Shown here: positions 36,555 to 42,999 of the stretch, piece after piece
How positions within the stretch are numbered: position 1 is the stretch's first letter
How the letters are laid out: every line of letters starts with the position of its first letter
Assembly (NCBI GenBank): GCA_028279865.1
Contig: JANQMV010000046.1
Coordinates: 1-42,999, forward strand
Reading direction: 5' to 3'
Length of the DNA stretch: 42,999 nt
From: Candidatus Altimarinota bacterium
GTDB taxonomy: Bacteria; Patescibacteriota; Gracilibacteria; JANQMV01
Position numbers and translations under genes: made by a program
Notes under the pieces: model-generated
What the model saw: only the letters and a program-made list of their open reading frames with translations
What the model was told of the DNA's origin: nothing
Database searches by the model: none

Positions 36555-37430
36555 TTATTTTTCATCTAAAACCATCGTAATTGCTTTCACAGGACAACCT
36601 TCCGCACAAATTCCGCATCCCTTACAGTAATCTAAATCAACCTCTCGGAAATGCTTACCGCGAGAGTTTACTTCATCCTTGACCTCGAAAATACAACCGT
36701 CAGGACAATTTAAATCGCACTTAGCACAATTAACGCAAACATCATGATCAAAAACAGGTTTAAAAGTTCTCCAAGAACCGGTCAAATTGTTCATTGTCGT
36801 ACCCGGACCCACAATTATTTCACTTAAATTTTCCGTTTTTTTCAAGACTTTACTTGGCTTAAATTCTCCCGTTAAAATCTGCGGCTCTAATTTTTCGGCA
36901 GCATGAAAAGCAGCTTCAACCGCTTGCAAATTCTTTGTTTGTATTTCTCCTGCAAACCGTTCCTCAACAGCTTTTTTGACAGAATCAAGCGAAATTAAGC
37001 CTGTAATTGCCGCAAAATAGCCAAGCAGCAGAGTATTAACAATTGGTTTGCCTAAAATTTCTAAGGCTGTCTCAGTCGCTGGCACAAGGTAAATCTGCAC
37101 ACCTTTTGGTAAATGCGGAATTTCTTCAATAGGGTAATTGGAATTAATAATCACCACTGTTTCAGTATTAATTCCACCAAAAACATTGACCTGCGCCAGT
37201 AATGTTGCATCTTGTACTATGACAAAATTTGGATGATAGACTTGGCTCCTAGTACGAATTTCCTTATCGGAAATACGCGCAAAAGCCTCTACCGGGGCAC
37301 CACTTCTTTCCACTCCAAAGTTTGGAAAAGCTTGAGAAATTTTTTGGTCAAAAAAAGCCGCCTTGGCAATCAACAAAGCCGCTGTCACAGACCCCTGTCC
37401 TCCTCTCCCGTGTATTCTGATTTCGTACAT
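36555..37430 (-). CDS. 2-oxoacid:ferredoxin oxidoreductase, fused gamma-delta subunit
   Basis: 291 residues. PorG-type gamma domain (~1-180) opens with MYEIRIHGRGGQGSVTAALL and has AFPNFGVERSGAPV. A PorD-type delta domain (~220-291) holds two [4Fe-4S] sets, CVNCAKCDLNCP and CKGCGICAEGCP. The gamma-delta fusion is seen in other bacteria and archaea. It passes electrons from the TPP centre to ferredoxin. First por gene of the operon, 51 bp after ribD on the same strand. ATG at 37430 follows AAAAGTAA, no Shine-Dalgarno. Confidence 0.95.
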   Translation of the reverse strand: MYEIRIHGRGGQGSVTAALLIAKAAFFDQKISQAFPNFGVERSGAPVEAFARISDKEIRTRSQVYHPNFVIVQDATLLAQVNVFGGINTETVVIINSNYPIEEIPHLPKGVQIYLVPATETALEILGKPIVNTLLLGYFAAITGLISLDSVKKAVEERFAGEIQTKNLQAVEAAFHAAEKLEPQILTGEFKPSKVLKKTENLSEIIVGPGTTMNNLTGSWRTFKPVFDHDVCVNCAKCDLNCPDGCIFEVKDEVNSRGKHFREVDLDYCKGCGICAEGCPVKAITMVLDEK

Positions 37431-37481
37431 TTACTTTTAGCTAAATTTGTAACCCGATTTTAACACAATTAAATAAAAACT

Positions 37482-38549
37482 CTAAGGTTTTAAATAAATG
37501 GTTTGTAAAAGATCTTTATCAAAAAATTCTTGACTAGCATCAAGCGCCTTTCTTTGAATTTCTTCTAAAACAGCTTCAACTCCCAAAGCCTCCCCGCCTG
37601 TCTCAAAAGGAGCTTTAAACCAATAAACTTTTTGTACTAAATTCTGTGCCAAAAAACTCTCATACACTTCTTTGCCACCTTCGACAAAAAGACTAGCAAG
37701 ATTCATCTCGCCCAAACGGATTAACATTAAATTCAAGTCAACTTTCTCTTTTCCGCATTCCAAAATCTTTCCTCCTTTTTTAAAATATTTTTGCTTGTCT
37801 TGATCGCTTTTACCCTCGGTTGTCACAACAATGAAATTACCATCGGCAAAAATTCTTTGATCTTCAGACAAGACTAAATTTGAATCCAAAACAACTCTAG
37901 TGGGATCATTTCCATTTTTAAGTAAATAAGTCGTCAGACTCGGATCATCGTTCTCGGCAGTCTTTTTGCCAATTAAAATAGCATCATACTCATTACGCAA
38001 TTGATGGACTTTCAAGCGTGATTCTTTATTTGTAATCCATTTTTTACCATCAGATCTTGTTATTTTTCCGTTTGCGGTTGTGGCAATTTTCAGAGCGACA
38101 AATGGAATTTTTTGTGAAATAAAGTGAATAAATTTTTCATTTAGTTTTTTTGCTTTCTTTGCCTCAATGCCAAGCGCCACTTCAATTCCATTTTCTGTTA
38201 AAAAGTTAATTCCCCGACCTGCAACCAAAGGGTTTGGATCCGGCATTGCGATATAAACTTTTTTGATTCCTGCTTGCAGAATTGCCTCGGTGCATGGAGG
38301 AGTTTTTCCATAATGGCAACAGGGTTCCAATGTAATATACATCTGAGCACCTTTTGTCTCATTTTTTGCCTGATTTAAAGCGTTAATTTCGGCATGAGCT
38401 CCCCCATATTTTTGATGAAAACCTTGCCCGACAATTTTTCCTTCTTTGACTATGACGCAGCCAACAAGTGGATTTGGAGAAACTTGCCCCACACCTTTGT
38501 AGGCTGATTTCAAAGCCATTTGCATGTATTTATTTTCATTTTTCATCAA
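37482..38549 (-). CDS. ribD: Bifunctional riboflavin biosynthesis protein RibD
   Basis: 355 residues. N-terminal deaminase domain (~1-145) with the zinc motifs GGAHAEINAL and LEPCCHYGKTPPC. C-terminal reductase domain (~150-355) starts at VALKIATTANGKI and has FVEGGKEVYESF. It performs the second and third steps of riboflavin synthesis (diaminohydroxyphosphoribosylamino-pyrimidine deaminase, then 5-amino-6-(5-phosphoribosylamino)uracil reductase). No ribA, B, E or H is in the window, and no FMN riboswitch is seen upstream. Two ATGs are adjacent (38549, 38546). Same strand as the por genes. Confidence 0.95.
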   Translation of the reverse strand: MMKNENKYMQMALKSAYKGVGQVSPNPLVGCVIVKEGKIVGQGFHQKYGGAHAEINALNQAKNETKGAQMYITLEPCCHYGKTPPCTEAILQAGIKKVYIAMPDPNPLVAGRGINFLTENGIEVALGIEAKKAKKLNEKFIHFISQKIPFVALKIATTANGKITRSDGKKWITNKESRLKVHQLRNEYDAILIGKKTAENDDPSLTTYLLKNGNDPTRVVLDSNLVLSEDQRIFADGNFIVVTTEGKSDQDKQKYFKKGGKILECGKEKVDLNLMLIRLGEMNLASLFVEGGKEVYESFLAQNLVQKVYWFKAPFETGGEALGVEAVLEEIQRKALDASQEFFDKDLLQTIYLKP

Positions 38550-38584
38550 ATCTATTTTACGCTTATTTCAAAATATATAAACAT

Positions 38585-38613
38585 TTGATATATAACATTT
38601 TTTGTGTTATAAT
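38585..38613 (+). promoter_or_regulatory. Promoter of the giant secreted protein
   Basis: TTGATA (38585-38590), 17-bp spacer, TATAAT (38608-38613). The transcript would begin near 38620 and has about 50 nt of leader before the ATG at 38671. Confidence 0.75.
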
Positions 38614-38670
38614 AATTCAGGTAATTTGAGTAAAATTAACTTAAAACAAAAAATTATTTATTAAAAAACC

Positions 38671-41600
38671 ATGTACACGAAAAAACAAAACAAAATAGTG
38701 TCGTACTCTCAGCGGAGTCAAAGAGTATCGAAACGCAATAGCTGAGACGTATCCCTTCGACTCGGTCCAGTGAACTTTTTTAAACTTATTTCAAAAATTT
38801 TAATCACAATTTTATTTTTTCAAATAATCTTACCCGCAAGTTTAATTCCTCAATCAAAAGCCTTAACAACAAGCGTTGATTATTCAAATATCGGTGATTA
38901 TGATTTAGAGGATAATACAAAAATTGAAGTTGCTGAAGGGAAGCTTCAACTTATTTGAGAGGGACTGGAAGAAAGAGTTGAAGATGTTTTTTCGACTTAT
39001 TTGTATACAGGGAATGGTGGTATGCAGACGATAGAGAATAGAGTTAACTTGGAAAGTAATGGGGGTTTAGTTTGGACAAAAGAAAGAGGAAATAGCAATC
39101 CAAATATAATTATTGATACTGAAAGGTGAAACAAGGTATTGCAATCTAATGCAACCTTAGCAGAATACAATGATTGAAACGTAAATATATCGTCTTACAA
39201 CTCTGACTGATATAGCTTAAATGTGGCTTGACCAGAAATTAACTGAAGTTGAAGAGAATACGCCTCCTGGACTTTCCGCGAAGCACCGGGATTTTTTGAT
39301 ATTGTGACTTATACCGGAAACGGCAGTGATAACCACGTAATTCCTCACCAATTAGGTATTGAGCCAGGGTTTATCATGACCAAGAGAATTGATTCTGCTG
39401 ATGACTGGACTTCTTATCATCGTGGTCTGGATGTAACAAACCCACACCAATATTGGCTTGAATTAAACAATAATTCTGCGAAGCAATTTGATTCAAAGGG
39501 AATTTGGTATCAAAATCCGGATAGCAATAATTTTTACCTTTCGTCTTATGGCAATGCGAATGCAAATGGCGCTAATTATGTTGCTTATTTGTTTGCGCAT
39601 GATCCAAGTACTGATGGTAAAATTCAATGTGGAAGCTATGCGGGCTGAACAGACGACTCTGTGTTTGTTGACTTAGGATGGGAACCACAGTGGCTTATGC
39701 TTAAAAGAAGCTCAGGTGGTTCAAATTGGGCAATACTTGATACCATGAGAGGGCTAAATGCTAACAAAGGTTCTTCTCCACCTAGTAGGTTAGAAGCAAA
39801 TCTTACAAATGCAGAAAATACAGTTGGGCTCAATGGTGCATATATTGATTCAGAAGGTTTTTATCCTTGGGGTAATGGTGGCGGAGATTGGAATGCTTCA
39901 AGCGGTGAGTATATTTATTGTGCAATTCGTTCACCACAAAAAACTCCAGTGAATAGTCGTGAGGTATTTGCAATTGACAATAGAGACGCGGATTATCCAT
40001 CATTTGATTCTGATTTTTCCGTAGACATGGCGATAATGAAAAGAACAACATGAGGAAGTTCATATAGTTATTCAAAAAAATTAGGCACTAAAGAATTAAG
40101 AATAGAATCAGTAAATCCGGAAGGCAACAATTCATCAGCTGTGTTTGACTATATGAATTGATGGTATGAAGGGACGGCACTTAGTGACATTTATTCCTAT
40201 ATGTTCAAACGCGCTCCGGGTTTTTTTGACGTAGTGGCTTATGAATGAAATGGTGTTGCAGGAAGGACGGTAGAGCATAATTTGGGAGTAGTACCAGAGA
40301 TGATTTGGGTTAAAGGACGAGATTATTCTTCAGAATGGATTGTCTATCATAAAGATTCTACAGAGTACCTATATGAAGATTCAGCAAGGACTCAGTTAAA
40401 TCTTAATTCGGCAGGCAAGGCTGAAAGCAGTAATGCTTGGCATAGTACAGTTCCGACAGAACAATATTTTACACAAGGGCACGTAGGTGACGCGAACTGG
40501 AACGGGAGTGATTACATCTCCTACCTTTTTGCATCAGTTCCAGATGTTTCGAAGGTAGGTTCATACAAAGGAAATGGAACAACTCAAACAATCAATGCGG
40601 AATTCACTCAAGGGGCAAAATATGTTTTGATAAAAAGAACAGACTCTACAGGAGACTGGTATGTGTGGGATTCTGTACGTGGAATTGTATCAGGCAATGA
40701 TCCTCATCTTTCTCTCAATACAACAGCCGCAGAAGTAACAGGAAATGATAGCCTTGATCCTGATAATTCCGGATTCATTGTCAATCAAAACAGCACAACC
40801 AATATTAACGTTAACGGAGGTGAATACATTTATCTGGCAATTGCAAATGATAATGGCAAAGTCCGCTGAGCTTATCCGACAGATAAAGCTTATACAGCCG
40901 TAACCAATTTGAATTCTCAGATAGACTCAACCACTTGGGCGGATATAAACAATGTCAGCGTGACAGAAACAGTTCCGGCTCAGACAACAGAAGTCGCTGA
41001 AGCGGTGGATTTTGACGGAGAGAATGATTACTTAAGCCGTTCGAGTGAACTGACAGGCAATGCAGACGGAAAAACATTTACTTTTAGTTCATGGATTTAT
41101 AAAACTGCTGCAGGAGACTATCTTTTACAATCAGGAGGTTCAACTCCAGGGCAAAGATCGTTAGACATTTTATTCTCTGGCAATTCTACTTTATGGATAG
41201 ATGCTCGGAATTCTTCAGGTGTTAATTTTATGTCTGCCTCAGTTGCAACAGGAATACAACAAAATACTTGGTATCATGTATTAGTTTCAATGGACATGGC
41301 TAATACGAGCAATAGGCATATATATGTGAACGATGTAGATGTTACACCTTCTGCTACTTGGTATGCTTGGGCAAATGACAGAGTAAATTTTGCAGGTGCT
41401 TCCAAACATTATGTAGGTACATACGAAGGAAGTGAACGATGGGAAGGGCGGCTTTCGAATTTCTACCTTGATTACACTTATCGTGATTTATCTCAAGAAG
41501 CAAATCGTAGATTATTTATTACGGCAAATGGAAAACCTGCTGCAAATCAAGAGTCATTAAGTCCAATTATATACTTACCGCTCAAAGATGCAGCGACTGC

Positions 41601-42999
41601 TGGACAGAACCTAGGAACAGGTGGAGATTTTACTGTCAATGGGGCTTTGTCTACGTCTGAAAGAGGTCCAAATCAACATAATGTAGCAGCGAGTGTTTTT
41701 GATGGCTCAAATTATTTGAGAAACTCGTCTCTTCCTGTGATGTCGGATGGTAAAGTTTTCACCTTCTACGGTAATGCAAAGTTTGATGATGGAAACAGAT
41801 TTTTCTCAATGGAGAATAGTAGTGGAAATGTAAATTTTTTGGTTTATACTTGACCAGGTTATTTACAAGTTACTGCTGCAAATAGCTCGAATGCTAGTAT
41901 CTTGAATATTTATTCTACAGACGCTGTTCCAGACCATTGGTATAGTTTTGCTTTTGCTGTTGATATGACAGATCAGAGTAAAACAAAAATGTTTGTAAAC
42001 GGAGAAGAAATTTCATATAACGTTAATGTTTTTACAAATGATAATATTGGTTTTTCAGGGTTTCAAGCTGGAGAAGCCTTTGTAGGTAGCGCAAACAATG
42101 GTTTTTATAAATTTGATGGAGATATCGGAGAAATTTGGTTTGATACCTCGTATGTTGATTTAGCGACTAATAACCCCTTCTGGGATTCAGATGAGAATAA
42201 ACCAGCAGAGCTTGGCGCTAATGGAGAATTACCAACAGGTTCTTCTCCCTTGATTTATATGCCAATGAGAGCAGATCAGCCCACTAAAAACCTAGGGACA
42301 ATAGGAGATTTTGCTCAGACAGGAGCATTCCATGGAGCACGTGGTCCGAGTGAATTCTGGGGAAATAGTGCGGAGTTTGATGGAAATACCGGATATTTGA
42401 GTAAAAGTGGAAATTCTGGATTTGTAAATGCTAAGACTCTTACTGTTGCAATGGCTGTGAATCTAGACGACATTGCAAGTAGGCAGGTTTTTGATTTTTC
42501 TGCATGAGGTCCTACCTATGAGGCGGTAAAATGGCAAGCAAATGGTGGCGATTTTGGTCTTATTTTAGAAGGTAGTGATGGTTCTATTATCTTAAATGCA
42601 GGTAAAGATATTGTTAATCCTGTTAGTACAGGGAATTGGCATACAGTTTTATTTTCTGTTGATTTGTCTTCTATTGATACTCGTCATTACTATTTAAATG
42701 GAGAAGAATGAACTACAAATTGGAGAACATATTCAAATCAATCTGTTGATTTAAGTAAAATAGTGAATAGTTACATTGGAGCATTTGGTGGAGGAAACTA
42801 CTATTTAGACGGTAAACTATGATTTTTATATATATCACAAAATTACATCGACTTCTCGCAGGAGTCGAACAGGCTTAAGTTTATTGACGGTCTGGGTAAC
42901 CCCAGATACATCGGTCAGAACGGAGAACTGCCTACAGGTTCAGCTCCACTGATCTACATGCCTTTCAAAGACGGGAATACTCTGGGCTACAACGCCGGG
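38671..42999 (+). CDS. Giant secreted protein with phage tail-fibre-type and LamG-like modules, 3' end beyond window (17 UGA-Gly)
   Basis: Open for 1443 codons from ATG 38671 to the right edge, provided 17 in-frame TGA are glycine (for example 38743, 39127, 39208, 39646, 40246, 41851, 42505, 42820). A signal or anchor helix is at ~36-60. Residues ~200-735 hold repeats marked by TYTGNGSDNHVIPHQLG / AYEGNGVAGRTVEHNLG, then GIEPGFIMTKR / VVPEMIWVKGR, YHRG and YVAYLFA. This pattern is found in tail fibres of marine phages (DUF7483-like). Three concanavalin/LamG-like modules (~770-990, ~1005-1215, ~1230-end) each begin with FDGxxxYL and are joined by a linker GANGELPTGSSPLIYMP also known from phage proteins. 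Likely a surface adhesin. GTG 38770 is an alternative start. Confidence 0.88.
38699..38774. repeat. Imperfect inverted repeat (REP-like) within the 5' end of the giant gene
   Basis: The left part contains CTCAGCGGAGTCAAAGAGTAT and the right part ATCCCTTCGACTCGGTCCAG, related as an imperfect inverted repeat (core GAGTC-A/G-AAG-A/G-G). It is GC-rich relative to its surroundings. It lies between ATG 38671 and the signal helix, so either it was inserted into the coding sequence or translation starts after it at GTG 38770. Confidence 0.45.

Noticed and set aside
1-42999. CRISPR array, tRNA, rRNA, insertion sequence or prophage structural cluster
   Set aside because: No regular direct repeats with spacers, no cloverleaf, no transposase and no phage head or packaging genes were found; the tail-fibre-like modules are in a single gene with a secretion signal.

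Overview
The window comes from a member of the Candidate Phyla Radiation that reads UGA as glycine (genetic code 25), which points to Gracilibacteria (BD1-5) or Absconditabacteria (SR1). The evidence is internal. Six long reading frames carry 54 in-frame TGA codons between them. Wherever the protein family is well known, each TGA falls on an invariant glycine: six sites in a Ca2+-ATPase and the G of GHG in a PP2C phosphatase. Every gene in the window ends in TAA or TAG, none in TGA. The DNA is AT-rich (mid-30s % GC by eye), intergenic gaps are short, and almost no start codon has a Shine-Dalgarno sequence.

Layout. 1-1058 (-): C-terminally cut, membrane-anchored surface protein. 1255-6755 (+): fusA, two tiny ORFs behind a consensus promoter, then clpB under a perfect CIRCE operator. 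6825-11848: small unknown proteins, the pyridoxal-phosphate synthase pair pdxS/pdxT, a DUF4349-like membrane protein and rsmG. 12052-14751 (+): type II Ca2+-ATPase with six UGA-Gly codons. 14803-17119: a radical SAM/SPASM protein and two GNAT acetyltransferases. 17158-21630 (-): one 1490-residue Cys-rich surface protein that a standard-code reading breaks into about six pieces. 21713-25637: pheT with a possible leader/attenuator, a 30-residue membrane peptide and nusA. 25789-31213 (+): a partner-switching cassette (RsbW-like kinase fused to an STAS antagonist, then a membrane PP2C phosphatase) followed by an 1125-residue helical-repeat protein. 31230-35031: O-methyltransferase, rplT-rpmI-infC (infC probably starting at AUU), a beta-CASP nuclease and rpmE. 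35231-38549 (-): ribD, porGD, a 47-residue acidic ORF and porA, with no porB. 38671-42999 (+): the first 1443 codons of a giant secreted protein with phage tail-fibre-type and LamG-like modules, running off the right edge.

How the genes fit together. Translation and transcription genes (fusA, infC-rpmI-rplT, rpmE, pheT, nusA, rsmG) and proteostasis (clpB) form a standard core that contains no UGA-Gly. The accessory and surface genes are rich in it. The three large secreted proteins suit a host-attached, epibiotic or predatory life, which is inference from known members of these phyla. Metabolic genes seen are pyruvate/2-oxoacid:ferredoxin oxidoreductase (fermentative), PLP synthesis and an orphan ribD. 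The least familiar regulatory unit is the fused kinase-antagonist plus phosphatase cassette, which has no sigma factor nearby.
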